From Sequoia sempervirens (taxonomy: Eukaryota > Streptophyta > Pinopsida > Cupressales > Cupressaceae), in contig VDFB02047230.1 in assembly GCA_007258455.2 (NCBI GenBank), positions 156,283,413-156,347,412 on the forward strand: a stretch of 64,000 nt of DNA, written 5' to 3'. Below the pieces are notes generated by a model, which had not been told where the DNA came from, searched no databases, and was given only the letters and a program-made list of their open reading frames with translations. Below, one piece after another: positions 23,760 to 36,400 of the stretch. Each line of letters opens with the position of its first letter. Position 1 is the first letter of the stretch. The position numbers and the translations under genes were made by a program.

Positions 23760-24170
23760 ATACGCCCGTTTCCGTGAAAGTTGTCCAAAAATGTCTGATT
23801 CAGCCCCGAGAAGCCCTTAGGGGCTAAAAAAAATAAGGCCCTTGGTTGCATGCAGGACCAAGGGTTGGTGCATAGAGAGCTGGGTTGAAGCCCTCAGTCA
23901 CTGATATGACCGGGGCTGGGGTTGGAGATTTTGCGGGGGCTAGGAGCGAGTGTTGGGCGCCCATGGGACCACGTAGGGAGCTTGGAAACCGACAGGGGGC
24001 TGGGCGCATAGTGCCCGGTCCCCCCACATGATCGCAGGTTCAGGATTGGAGCCCACGGGGGCTAGCGCTGACTGGTGGAGGAGTTGGGAGGTGCCACTGG
24101 TGGCAGTGGCGGACTGGTGGCCATTCGGTGGTGCGCGGGCGGCGCGAACAAATACACTGGCTGTGCAGAT
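23760..24170. other. GC-rich island inside the 2.5-kb element
   Basis: The base composition is far above its surround, with runs such as gggggctgggcgc and ggcggcgcg. The frame on the minus strand 23824-24027 is Pro/Gly-rich and unlike a known domain. It may be a captured genomic piece or a structured leader region of the element RNA. Confidence 0.5.
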
Positions 24171-24633
24171 CTTCGTTTGAATTTTTTTTTTTTAATGTTT
24201 TTTGATTTTTTTCGAAAATCTGTGCATCGTGAAGCATGCCTGGGGGCTGTACAACCCTTAGGCAAATTTTTTTTTCCTCTCTAGACAACTGTGTCCAAAT
24301 CGGACAAACTTTATATGGAAATAGGGGTTTTTGGGCACTGCGAATCCAACGGCGAGGTCCATTTGGGCCCAAAGTGCTCCAAAAATTAGGCAACCCCCGG
24401 ATCTATCAGAAAAATCACTGAGCTTACAAACCTCACAGATCTGGAAAACGGTGATGAAAATGAATAAAATAAAAGCCATTTCTAACTTTTTCCAGCACTT
24501 TGAATCCAACAGAAAACCCCAATCTGATCCAAGACACTCTAGAAATATGCTCAAGGAAAGAAACCCTCGAGGGACCTCGAACGAGCTCTGCACTGTGTTC
24601 CTCCAAAAATGATGAGAAGGGGTTGCAGATCAA

Positions 24634-24646
24634 GGCTATGATACCA
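24634..24646 (-). promoter_or_regulatory. Primer-binding site of the 2.5-kb element
   Basis: Minus strand TGGTATCATAGCC directly after the LTR. It matches the initiator tRNA-Met site with one mismatch and fixes the element orientation. Confidence 0.88.
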
Positions 24647-24929
24647 TGTTAGAAACCAAGTTTAGATTTGCAAACCGAAAAGACCTTCCACAGAAGAGAA
24701 TTAGAAAAAGCAGAGAGGTTGCAAAATAATGTGCAACATAATATTATTCGAGAATTCAATAATTACAAGATATGATTTGATTTATAAAAGCAAAGATGCA
24801 TAACCCTAATCTTATCTTGAGCAACAAGATAACTCAACAAGATAAGGATGACAACTAATTAACCTAGGAATTAAATAATTACCTAAGTAAACTTATGTAA
24901 AGTGTAATTAATAATTAATTACACCAACA
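24647..24929 (-). repeat. 5' LTR of the 2.5-kb element
   Basis: 283 bp with the same ends as its partner. The differences are about eleven substitutions and a 2-bp gap. Confidence 0.93.
24781..24790 (-). promoter_or_regulatory. TATA box in the 5' LTR
   Basis: Minus strand cttttataaa, about 140 bp into the LTR and positioned to start transcription into the PBS. The partner LTR keeps a similar sequence. Confidence 0.5.
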
Positions 24930-26160
24930 ATGTGTACATATATACATATATTTATATATATATTACATTTTTTTGTTGTTGATTATATTTATGTAAATGG
25001 TTTGTCATTGTTAGTTTTGGAGAATGCGTTGTTGAGAAGGCTATATTGTTTCAATTTTTTGATAGTGTTGTGTTGAGAAATGAGTATATTTTAACTTGGG
25101 TTTGTTTCTGTGAATCTTTGTGGATTTCTGTTTATGACCACCGTTTTGTAGATATGTTTACAATGAAATAAAATTGTTGGTGTTATGCACCATCCCTACT
25201 GGACAAGAACCATAGATCAAATATAAATCGCCATTAACCTATGAAAAGAACAAACATATTAAGCAGCAGATATGAATATTGTCTGCATCTGATTTTAGAT
25301 AGATACATGTCTGCACATAGGGATCAATAATGTGTGTCTCTAATTTGACAAACATACGTATGTATACATAGGCTGACTGAAATGAGGAAGAACAAGACAA
25401 GGGTTGTTGTCCACCCTATGTTATGAAAAGAATAAGCAGAGCAACAAATACATACAGATGGTGTTTACATCTAATTTGACATACATAGATATCCACAATG
25501 GAGAAAAGAGGAATAAAACACTACAAAATAGACACATACTTTTTTCCATGCATATATCTGTAAGCAAGAGATTTGTACATATACATCCAACACATGGAAT
25601 AGATGTATTTAGAGTTGTAAGAAAAATTCCACATCAATGCATATGTCTCAAAAGTTAGTTGTAGAGGAATAAAACATTCTATATATACACTTATAAAGAA
25701 AAATCTATACATACATATATGTATCCAAAGCTATGTGTAGACAACAACCATAAATATCCATAGGTGGACCTCAAACATGTGAATATTGTTTGCATGAAAT
25801 GTCAGAAACACACAGATCTATACATATGAAATATCAAAGTCTCGCAATTCTTGTTAAGGCGCAGTATTTTTTGTCAATTGCTGATGGCTAGCTTGGGTTG
25901 TGTTTTTTGGCTTAGTTTTTTATTGTGAAGTTTTTTTTGGTTTGCAACAATCAACAATACCCTTTGGAAAATAACATATATTGTTTTAGAGATACTCGAG
26001 GAATGTTTTTCTCAGTTTGCATCTCTTTTGTCACCATCACCCCACTACCATTGGCTACATCTCTTCCACTTTTGTTCAAAATCCCATAAAATAGCATGCA
26101 ATTGGTTTCACATAAATCCCACAACCAATGATTGGACATGGACCTTTACAAAAGCTTGCT

Positions 26161-26270
26161 ATTGAAGTTCACAACTACTATATATATATATATATGTACA
26201 TATATACGTCTACATATACATATACATATATATAGATATAGATATAGATATAGATATATGTGTATATATA
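26161..26270. repeat. TA/TACA/GATA microsatellite
   Basis: A (ta) run, then tacatatatacgtctacatata, then a perfect gatata series, then (tgtata). Confidence 0.9.
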
Positions 26271-26977
26271 TGTATTGTTTCAAATTATAATATCTTTTGT
26301 TTAGCAAGGAATCTATTTTTGGATTGGTTTTCTACTGTTAATTTCTAAGAAGGTGTTGTTGGGAATGCTATATATTGTTTCATATTTCCATAAGGTTTTG
26401 TTTAGAAAGGGGTATATTTTTGGTTTGCTATGTTGTTGTGAATCTTTGTGGGTTTCTCTACGTGGCTTTCATTTTGTGGCTATGTTTGGGATGAAATAAA
26501 ATTGTTAAAGTTATGCAACTTTTGGTGGTGTTGTGATTTTTTGTGGGCTTCTTTTAATGGATTCCATTTTTTGTGGGCTCCTTTTATTTAATGGATTCCA
26601 TTTTGTGCTTGTGTTTGTAACATAATAATTTTTTTAAGATGGTGCAAATTTTGTTGATTGTTGTTGGGTGGCTTGGGTTATATTCCTCCATTGGTTTATT
26701 ACTCTGTATTTAAATGAATCAATATTGTTATCATTGTTGGGTGGCTTGGGTTATATTCCTCCATTGGTTTGTTACTCTATATTTAAATGAAACAATATTG
26801 TTATCAACAGTGACAAACACATACAAGGAACATCCCTGCAAAAGTCGAACCATAAATCAAACAATATTGGTGTTAACAAACTATATAATTTTTTTTCAAC
26901 ACAACATTATCAAAAATCTAACAATATACCCTAAAACAACGTAACTTGTAAAACATTAACTATTTCATTGCAACATA

Positions 26978-27122
26978 TTTATATATATGTATTTATATAT
27001 ATATTTATATATGTGTGTATATACATATATATAAATATATATATATATGTATATATGTATATATATATGTATGTATATATATGTATACATATAAGTATAT
27101 GTATATATATGTATATTATATG

Positions 27123-27155
<33 letters not shown>

Positions 27156-27283
27156 ATTTATATGTATTTATATGTATTTATATGTATATATATGTATATA
27201 TATATGTATATGTATCTATATATATGCATATATATATAGATACATATATCATATATATATGTATATGTATATGTATATATAAC
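26978..27283. repeat. Long TATATG/TATG microsatellite
   Basis: About 300 bp of alternating purine-pyrimidine sequence (tatatatgtatata with tgtgtg patches). Such tracts can adopt cruciform or Z-type structure. Open frames rich in Tyr/Ile here are artefacts. Confidence 0.92.
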
Positions 27284-27485
27284 ATCCAAACCATTGACTA
27301 TTTTGTCATGTTGCAACCATTGACGGTAAATGGAAGCCACAAATGAGACAATATAGCCTAAGGTGGACATCAACAACATGAACTGCATAACATTAACTAT
27401 TTTATTCCATTGCAACCATTACCATAGAATGCTGAAAATCACAGTTACAGACCTATGCAAAACCTTTTGAGCAAAAGGGTGGTCC

Positions 27486-27690
27486 ATATATATAGATAAT
27501 GTGTAGACATATATATGTACATGTATATTTGTATGTGTATATGTATATATATGTATGTATGTTTACATCTATATATAATGTTCATAACATTTGGTATTTT
27601 GTTGTGTATATATGTATAAATATGTGTATGTATATATGTATATATATATATATATATATGTATATGTATAGTATGTATAGCATGTACATA
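27486..27690. repeat. TATG microsatellite in two parts
   Basis: 27486-27577 and 27605-27690, split by a short unique stretch (catttggtattttgttg). Same motif type as 26978-27283. Confidence 0.88.
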
Positions 27691-29296
27691 TATATGGCTA
27701 TTTGTGTCAACCTTCCTTGGGATTTTTGTCAGCCTCCCCATTTTTTTAGGCTTCCTACGGTCTGGGAAAAGGTGGTAGATGGGTTATAGCTTTGGTCAGA
27801 ATTTTCGTTGGCCTCCTAGATTATTTTCCTTCCGATGGTCATGAAAAAGGTGTTAGAGGCAGTTGTTGGTTGCTTTGGGAAAAGAGTGGCGTTATCCGAG
27901 CCGCATGGATGGAGAAATTTGTGGTTCAATTAAATGCTAGAACTTTGCATCAACATTAATTGTTGTATGCTTTGTGTGTACTAGAGATTTTCGTAATAAC
28001 AACTGTCGTTTAATGCCTCAGGGAGCGAAATGAATGTATGGGAAATTTTCAATAGGGAATTCTTTGGTGTCACTCTATTGCTATACCTGGTATGAGAGTC
28101 GTGAGTGATGAGGGTAAGCTTTTGTGAGGGTGTAGGCTAGATTAAGCTTTTTGGAACTTCTATGAAGGTGGGTGGAGGTTATTTTGTGTTTTTTGCATGG
28201 TCAGATGGTTGGAAATGTAGAAGAAAAGTGTTGTTTGTGATAATATTTTTCCCATTTTTGTGTAGGAAATTTGGCGAGAAGAGGTGTGTTTGAAGCAAGT
28301 CGAAAGAGGTGCTAGAAGATTATATTCTTACATGGATTTTTAACTTTGAAGCCAATACTATTTGATTTATGGTTTTTGTTTAGTCATTATGGTTGCAATG
28401 CAATGAAATAGTCATTGTTATATAGTCTATGTTGAATGGTGTTCTCTATATTGTTAGCTGCTAGTTTTATTGTGTGTACTTTGGTTGGAATCCTTGCTAT
28501 CCTTTCTAGTTTTTGAGCTTCCCGTCGAGCAAGGAAAAGGTGGAGAATGGCCTTCTCTTTAAAAAAATATTGGTTGGAATTCCCGTTGGCCTCCCCATTT
28601 TAAACCCTATGTTGGTTGTGGGAAGAGTGTCAGAGGCGATTGTTGGCTGCCTTGGGGATATGTCGTGTGTTCCCCGCTGTGTTGATAGAGAAGGCGACTA
28701 AAATTAAGCGCTGGCTCACGTCAACATTGATTGTTGTATGATTTATGTTCCTTGGTGATGGTTGTGATAGCACTTGCCATTTATTTACATGTGGCCCCCA
28801 TTTAGTGGTGATGGTTGCCATGTGGCCAAAATAGTTAATCTTGTGTAGCTTATGTTGTTTTCCATAGGGCATTGTTGTTGTCCCTTGTCTAGCATTGGAT
28901 AGGTTGTTTCATTTTCATTCGTGCAACCTTGGAAAAAGTATTTGAATTGTCCCTTTAATAGGTTTCAAAAGGTGTTGAACACATGTATGTGGCAGTGAAT
29001 GTTCTTTGGTATGTTTAATACAAAGCCTATTGTTCTAAGAATTCCTTTTCAAGAATGAAAGAAATAAAAAAAATCTTTCAAAATAAATAACTATCTTCTC
29101 AAAACAATAAATTTGAATGTTTTGTTTCCCTTTTTGAATAATTTCTTCTTTAATATATAATTCTTATTAAAATAAGTTGCAGGGATGCTTCATATGGTGC
29201 TTGATTAGGATAACAAGGTGTTAAGAGGGAAAAATTTTCTCATCAAACCTTGGAATAAGCACCTTAAGGTTCAATCAAGAGGACACACATATAGGT

Positions 29297-29298
<2 letters not shown>

Positions 29299-29340
<42 letters not shown>
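29299..29340. repeat. Perfect (AT)21 microsatellite
   Basis: 42 bp of uninterrupted AT dinucleotides, flanked by ggtag and gtatag. Confidence 0.97.
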
Positions 29341-29344
<4 letters not shown>

Positions 29345-30267
29345 AGATGTAAATATTTAGTTATGTAGAGAGTGATATATCTAAATAGATGGGTATACCA
29401 TGTTTTTTGCCTTGATATACAAATGGCTTGTTCAAAATTATAAAGAGAAAAAACATCCAGACTGAATTTTCTCTCATTTTCCTGAATGAGAAGGCTATGA
29501 GTTCAAACCTTTTGTTGGCTATAATATATTGCGTAGCCTGAAGCAAGTAATTATTATAGGCAAAAAAAGCTTTGAATTCATAGCCTTCTCAGCCAGTCAA
29601 CTGAGGGAAAATTCTATGTGGATGTTTGGTCTCTTGAATGTTGGATGGTATCGAGATTAGTTGTATGGTTTGTGTGTGCTTGCAATACATGTGATGATAG
29701 CTGCTATTTATCCAATTGTATATAAAGTGTGAGATGAAAGATAGGTCTTGCTTTGTATTGTACTTAATGTAGGCACTAATGTGCATATAAATGAAACCAT
29801 AAACAAAACAATATTGCTAACAATCACCAACATACCAAAACTCACAAAATAGAAAAAAAATTGATTTCAAGATTCACCAAAAAGACACCATATTAACTAT
29901 TTTGCAACTATTCACACAAAATGGAAGCCATAAATGAAACAATATAGCCAACAATCACCCACCTGCCAAAACTCATGAAACTATATAGTTTTTGAACAAC
30001 AATCGATACAATGAAACAATATTGGTTTCAAGAGTAAGCTAGATAAAAAATCCCTCAGAAAACATGCGAATTCAATGCAAGAAATACAGAAAACAAAAAA
30101 GATGTTGGCAAGCCCATATTGTTTCAATTTTCAATCAGGTTTTGTTGAGAAAAAAATAGTATGTCTTCACATTCACATTGCAATTTTTTGGGTATGGGAT
30201 TCTATTTACTCCTTCAACTTTGTATCCATGCCTACAAAGGAATTACATTGCTAACACTATTTAGGCT

Positions 30268-30458
30268 TTACATATATACATATACATATATACATATACA
30301 TATATATGTATATATATATACATATATAGATACAAAAATCTACATATATACACACATATAGTTTGTTGAGAAATGAGTATACTTTTATTTTCGTTCCTCA
30401 TTGAATCTTTGTTGGTTCCTCTCAATATATGTGTGTGTGTGTGTGTGTGTGTGTATGT
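30268..30458. repeat. TACATA microsatellite and (GT)n tract
   Basis: 30268-30358 is a tacatatata series; 30430-30453 is a clean (gt) run. The block between them is a family phrase. Confidence 0.88.
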
Positions 30459-31146
30459 ACCACAACCTTTACCACTACACACACTTGCACCTTCATAGAG
30501 GCTTTTCCTCCATGGTTACAACTACTATATATATCTACATATATATCTATGTATATCTATATGCTTTGCATGTACTAGCAATGGTCGTAATAATAGTTGG
30601 TGTTTAATGCCTCGGGGAACAAAACAAACATCTCAAAAATTTTCAATAAGGCATTGTTCGGTGTCTATCTATTGCTATACCTAATATGGGAGTCGTGAGC
30701 GATGAGGGTAAGCTTTTGTGAGAGTGCAAGCTAGATTAAGCATTGTACAACTTCTGCAAAGGTGAGTGGAGGTTATTCAACACACAAAACACAATAAAGA
30801 AACAATATTGCCTTCCACCAATGGAGGCTACATGGAAACCATAAACCAAACAATTTAGACTAAGCTACAAAGCAAGAATCAAAAATCCCCTTTTGAAAAT
30901 AGCATAAACTATTTTAGAAATACTCGACGAATGGTTTTTCCAATATGCACCTCTTCCCACTTCCTTCAATTACACCTCTTCCTGCTTTTTTTCTCTTCCC
31001 TTCGTTCTTTCTCCACAGCATGCAAAAAATGAACACGAAACTATTACAACCCACCTCGGTTGTGGAATTTCTGTGAAGGTGGTTGGAGGTTATCTTGTGT
31101 TTTTTTCATGCATTGATGGTTGCAAAAGGTGTGGGCTATGATAATT

Positions 31147-31545
31147 ATTATATATCTATCTATATATATGTGTGTGTGTATATGTATATATTTATGTGTA
31201 TATATATGTATATATATGTGTGTGTATACATATTTATATATATGTATATATATGTATTATATATATATGTGTTTGTGTGTGTATATACTATATAGTTTTA
31301 GCATGTGGGTGACTGTTGGCTATATTGTTCCATTTATGGCTTCGGCTCTATGTGAATTGTTGCAAAATAGTTAATCTGGTGTGTTTTTGGTGAATCTTGA
31401 AATCAAGATTTCTTGTGTTTATGTATGTATATATACATATATGTATGTATATGTGTATATATATATACATATGTGTGTGTGTATGTATATAAATACATAT
31501 ACATAAACACACACACACACACACACATATATATGTATATATATG
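31147..31545. repeat. Two TATG/GTGT microsatellites around a repeat-family fragment
   Basis: 31147-31290 and 31418-31545. The second contains an (ac) run complementary to (gt) runs elsewhere. Confidence 0.88.
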
Positions 31546-32469
31546 CACAATACGTTATTGAAAATTGTATAGACATTCACTTTTTTTCTAGGGAATTTAA
31601 ACATAGATATATATACAATGATTAGTGATGATTCCATTTTGTTGGCCTCCTCTATCGTCGTGAAAAACACTTTTTAAAATTAAAAAAAAAAACAATTCAG
31701 CACCTACTACACGGTGCCAGAGACCTAGAACCACGAAGGCTGACGAAAATTCTGACCAATTTTTTCTATAGCCCAATGCTAATTGTTGTTCTCTAGCTTT
31801 GGCTATATACTTTCATTTGCAATGCATAATAAAATAGCTGATATTATAGAGTTAATGTTGTTATCCAAAAGGCATTCTTTTCGATAGGGTGGTGCTCAAG
31901 AGGCTATATTGTTTCAATTTTTGATACGGTTCTGGTGAATACATTTATGTAAGTATATATATACAAATACATATATATAAATGATTTGTGGTTCACAGTC
32001 TGTGCCAAGCTATATATAAATGATTTATGTAAGTATAAATATACAAATACATATATATAAATGATTTATGGTTCACGTTTTGTGTGTATGGTTTTGCATG
32101 GATTTGATACTGTGATTTTTTGTGGGTTTATATTTATGTTTTCCCTTATCTGTAGACTTCAAAACATATGCTACTTGCACCATCACCACTACACGGAAAC
32201 CATACAACAGTTAATGTTGATGCCATTTCATTGGCCTCCTCTATAGTCACACCATTTCATCATCCTCCTCTATCGTCGTGCCAAATGCTTTTTTTTTAAA
32301 TCCACCATAACGAAACAATGTTGTTATCAATAGTCACCCAGATGGCCAAACCCACAAAACACTAAAAATCACAGTGAAAAATCCATACAAAAACATCCAC
32401 ACAAAATCCAAACCATAAATCAAACAATATTGCTGCGAACAAACTATATACTCTTTTTTCAACATAACT

Positions 32470-33284
32470 TGATGCAGGAGCATCCTTGGTTCGTGGCAAT
32501 CTTGCATCACCCAAAAATATTTTCTTTCAATTTTTGTTCTTGTTCTGTTCTTTCTCAATTCATGTTGGTGGATTCATCATGTTTGCTCACCAGGCTCTAT
32601 GGATCTTTGTGTATGTCCTCTACATGTTCATTTTCCTTTTCCCAAGATTTGGACATGATTGGATCTTTTTCTGGCAAGTTATCACTTCCAGAATTCTTGG
32701 CAGTTTCTTGAACCAACACTAGAATAATTTCAAACTTTTCGGCCAGTTCAATCATTGCAGATCGTCCCCATTACTTGTGGATCTTATCAGTGTGATTTTA
32801 AATATTCTTAGGAGTGTCCTCAACCTTCCTTATAGGTTCACACTTTATCTTATGCACCTAATGAAGAGTAATTCAAATTTGAGGCTGACCTATTCATGCG
32901 CACATTACATTTTATTTCCTTGGAGAATGTGATGATCTTGGATGACGCGGATGTTTCTAGAGTTGTGGATATGCTATAAAGCTTGTAATCAATCATTAGA
33001 TGAAGGAGGAGAGTTGGTAGTTGATTGACTTCTATTAAGATTGATCTGAATTGTAATTTTCAGCTTGCATATAGGAGCATGTTAGAATATTGAGCATGTT
33101 TTATTAGGCTTGTGAGCTAAATCTGGAAGCCTAGATGTTGTCAACCGAATGTAACTAAGATCTTTGTTAATGGGAATATTTTCATCTGTATTTTCCTCCA
33201 TATTATTTGTTGTTTTTTTTGTGTTACTCTTGCTACATGATTTAGACTGTTCTCTTTGAGGGCCCTTCTACCATGGCTACGCCA
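32470..33284 (+). repeat. 5' LTR of the chromovirus
   Basis: 815 bp, TGATGCAGGAGC...GCTACGCCA. A TATA-like gctataaagc lies near 32974. Aligns along its length with 37963-38775. Confidence 0.93.
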
Positions 33285-33287
33285 GAT

Positions 33288-33299
33288 TGGTATCAGAGG
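33288..33299 (+). promoter_or_regulatory. Primer-binding site of the chromovirus
   Basis: TGGTATCAGAGG starts three bases after the LTR and pairs with initiator tRNA-Met over its first eleven bases. Confidence 0.88.
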
Positions 33300-33408
33300 G
33301 AGATTCGTTCCTTGTGAGATCGTCAGAGTTTGTGAAGTCCTGTTGAAAACTTGTTGTGGGGTGGAAAATTGAGGATTTGACCTACAGTTGTAGAGGACTT
33401 GTGTAATG

Positions 33409-36400
33409 ATGGCGGGAAGAAGAAATGGTAGAAATGGAGTGCTTGGAAATGTAGCTCTAGTTGTGATGGAGATGTTAAGAGGAATTGTTGCTAGATTAGA
33501 TGCAGTTGAAATGACCTAGAGGAGAGGTTGACTAGTTGATGATGTGAGTGATGAAAATGTAGAAGTACAGGAAGAAAGAGGGAGAGATGAGAAACTTGGC
33601 CTTGATCAGGGAGAAGAGAGGTTCATAAGCCCCCTAACTAAAGCAAATATAAGACCACATTTCAATCCACCAAATTATAATGGTAAGTTGGATTCTAATG
33701 TATTGTTAGATTGGATAATAGAGATGGAAAGGTATTTTGAATTTGAAGGTGCCTTTGAAGATAAGAAGGTGAAGTTTTCTTGTACAAAGTTCAGAGGACA
33801 TGCATCCCTTTGGTGGGAACATTTGAAAACAGATAGGAAAAGAAGAGGAAAGGAAAAGATAAAGTCATGGGATCGGATGGGGAATAAATTGAAGTCAAAG
33901 GTTATGCCTACAGATTATCAGATTAGTTTGTTCAAGAAGTTGCAGAATCTGAAGTAGAAAGAATCAAGTGTGACAAAGTACATCGAGGAGTTCTATAAGT
34001 TGAATAGTAGATCTGGACACTCAGAGGATGAGATTGAGCAAGTAGCCAGATATGTGAATGGGTTGAGGTCATCTATACAAGATGAGATTAGTTTGATCAA
34101 GTTGTCAAGTGTGGAGGAGGCATATCAGTGTGCCCCAAAAGCAGAGGAGAAGTTGAATAAAAGACATGAGAACAGACAAAGAGGAAGGACTTTTATTGGA
34201 GGAGGAAGAGGATCTTTTCTAGATCAGAATAAGGATAAGGAGGTCAGTAAGAATCAATTCATACCAAAGAGGTGATGAAAACTCTTACAGAAGAGGAGGT
34301 TTGGTGGTTACCGAAATGAAAGTTATAGAAAAGATGATAGAGGACCGGAGAAGAGAGTATTTAGAGGAACTTGTTTTAAGTGTGGTGGAGGACATAGAGC
34401 ATTTGAATGTAATCAAGGAGAGACAAGCAAGAGGACTGAGAACAATAGGAGAACAACCATTGTTGAGGAATAACATATTGGATTTCCTAATAAACTAGAA
34501 GATGGAGAAGTGTTGGTGAATAGGAGAGTATTATGTCAAAGTGAAGTGGAGAAAGAACCATTGCAAAGAAAGAATTTGTTTCAGACTAGATGCAAGGTGA
34601 ATGGTAAATGTTGCAAAGTGATTGTTGATAGTGGAAGTTCTGAGAACTTGGTTTTTGAAGAGATAGTGACTAAATAGGGGTTGGAAAGGCTGAAACACCC
34701 AAAGCCCTATTAGATTTCTTGGATTTAGAATGAGCATAAGATATTGGTTAGTGAACAATGTTTGGTGAAATTAAAGATAGGAAATTACCATGATGAAGTT
34801 TTGTGTGATACCATGCCTATGGATATATGTTATGTTTTTTTGGGGAGGCCTTGGAAGTATGACAGATAAGCTATTCATGATGGAAAGAAGAATATATATA
34901 CCATTGTTGCTAATGGGGTAAAACAGATTTTGTTGCCCTTGGAAGATGTTCCTACAGTTGAAGTTTGTACAAGTACTAGGGTTTTTCTGGTTGATGGAAG
35001 AAGATTCCTTGATGGATTGAGACATGAGAATGTGTTTTATGCCTTGATTCCTAAGAAGGATGAAGACTTGAGGCATGTAGAAGAACACCCATAAGAGATA
35101 AAGGAAATACTGACAAAGTATGAGGAGATCATTTTAGATAATGTACTTGATGGATTGCCACCTATGAGGAGTATTAGTCATTATATGGATCTGATTCCTG
35201 GAACTAGTTTTCCTAATAAAGCAACACACCGGATGACATCGACAGAGAATGAGGAGTTGAATAGACAAGTGCAAGAGTTGTTGAGAAAGGGTTTGATTAG
35301 GGAAAGCTTAATTCCATGTGCAGTACCTGTTGTACTAGCACCTAAGAAGGATGGAGAATGGAGAATGTGTATAGATTCTAGAGCCATAAACAAGATCACT
35401 CATGGTGAAGTATAGTTTTCCTATGCCTAGATTGATGACATTATGGATTGTTTGAGTGGAGCTAGGTACTTTACAAAGATAGAACTAAAGAGTGGATATC
35501 ATCAGATCAAAATCAAACAAGGAGATGAGTGGAAAAATCCATTCAAGACAAATGAAGGATTGTATGAGTGGTTGGTGATGCCTTTTGGATTGAAAAATGT
35601 GCCAAGTACTTTCATGAGGTTGATGAATGAGGTATTGAAGAATTCCTTGGGTAAGTTTGTGATTGTGTATTTGGATGACATCTTGATTTTTAGTAAAAGT
35701 AGAGAGGAACATTTATTGCATATTAGACAAGTTTTGCAGAGATTGAGAGAAGAGCAGTTGTTGATAAACATCAAGAAGTATAGTTTCATGAAGGAGGAGT
35801 TGGTATATCTGGGATTTGTGATATCTTTGGATGGATTCAAGATGGATCTTGAGAAGGTGAGATCAATTATTGAGTGGCCTACACTAGATAGCATTGGAGA
35901 TTTGAGATCATTTCATGGATTGGCTAGTTTCTACAGAAAGTTCATTAGGAATTTTAGTTCAATTTGCAGTCCTATGATAGAAACAATAAGAGGAGATAGG
36001 AAGGATTTTAGATGGATGTCTAGAGCGGATCAAATTTTTGAGATGTTGAAGTAGAAGGTGACTGAGCAGCCTATGTTGGCTTTATCAAATTTTAAGGTAT
36101 TTCAAGTAGATTATGATGCAAGTGGAAATGCAATTGGAGCAGTATTGAGTCAAGAAGGAAAACTTGTAGCTTATTTCAGTGAGAAGTTGAATGATGCTAG
36201 AAGAAGATATTCAGTGTATGATTAGGAATTTTATGCTATAGTTCAAGCCTTGAAGAAGTGGAGACACTATTTGTTGCCTAAGGAGTTTGTGTTGTATATG
36301 GATCATCAAGCATTGCAATATTTGAATAGTCAAGGTAAGTTGAATCAGAGACACATGAGATGGGTAGAGTTTTTGTAGAGTCACACTTTTTTTTTGAAGC

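Larger units (their letters stand above)
22435..24929 (-). mobile_element. Non-autonomous LTR retrotransposon, 2.5 kb, antisense
   Basis: Terminal repeats at 22435-22719 and 24647-24929 are near-identical (roughly 96% by eye) and have TG...CA ends. The element is flanked by atgtg at 22430-22434 and 24930-24934. On the minus strand a PBS (24634-24646) follows the right LTR and a purine tract (22720-22736) precedes the left LTR, so transcription is right to left. The 1.93-kb interior has no gag or pol domain. It contains a GC-rich island (about 23760-24170) with minus-strand frames of no recognised product. Larger than a TRIM, smaller than usual LARDs; it needs proteins from another element. 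Confidence 0.92.
24935..32469. repeat. Unclassified repeat family block with inverted segments and microsatellites
   Basis: The same phrases as 20325-22434 recur in plus orientation (about 25010-25190, 26280-26700, 27900-28960, 31780-31930) and minus orientation (about 26800-26960, 27285-27450, 29790-30060, 32310-32469). A longer unit is shared by 27980-28320, 30560-30780 and 54340-54560 (tcgtgagtgatgagggtaagct and similar). No coding domain was recognised. The mixture of orientations suggests repeated insertion and rearrangement of one or a few elements. Confidence 0.6.

Noticed and set aside
24040..24612. Overlapping frames on both strands in the 2.5-kb element that could be a captured gene
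   Set aside because: No domain, no splice structure, and frames overlap in several phases; kept only as a GC-rich island.
26968..27415. Long open frames rich in Tyr, Ile and Met on both strands
   Set aside because: They are translations of TATATG microsatellites; simple repeats of period two or six stay open in several frames at once.
31083..31670. Cys/Tyr/Val-rich frames resembling membrane peptides
   Set aside because: Same cause: GTGT/TATG microsatellite translation.
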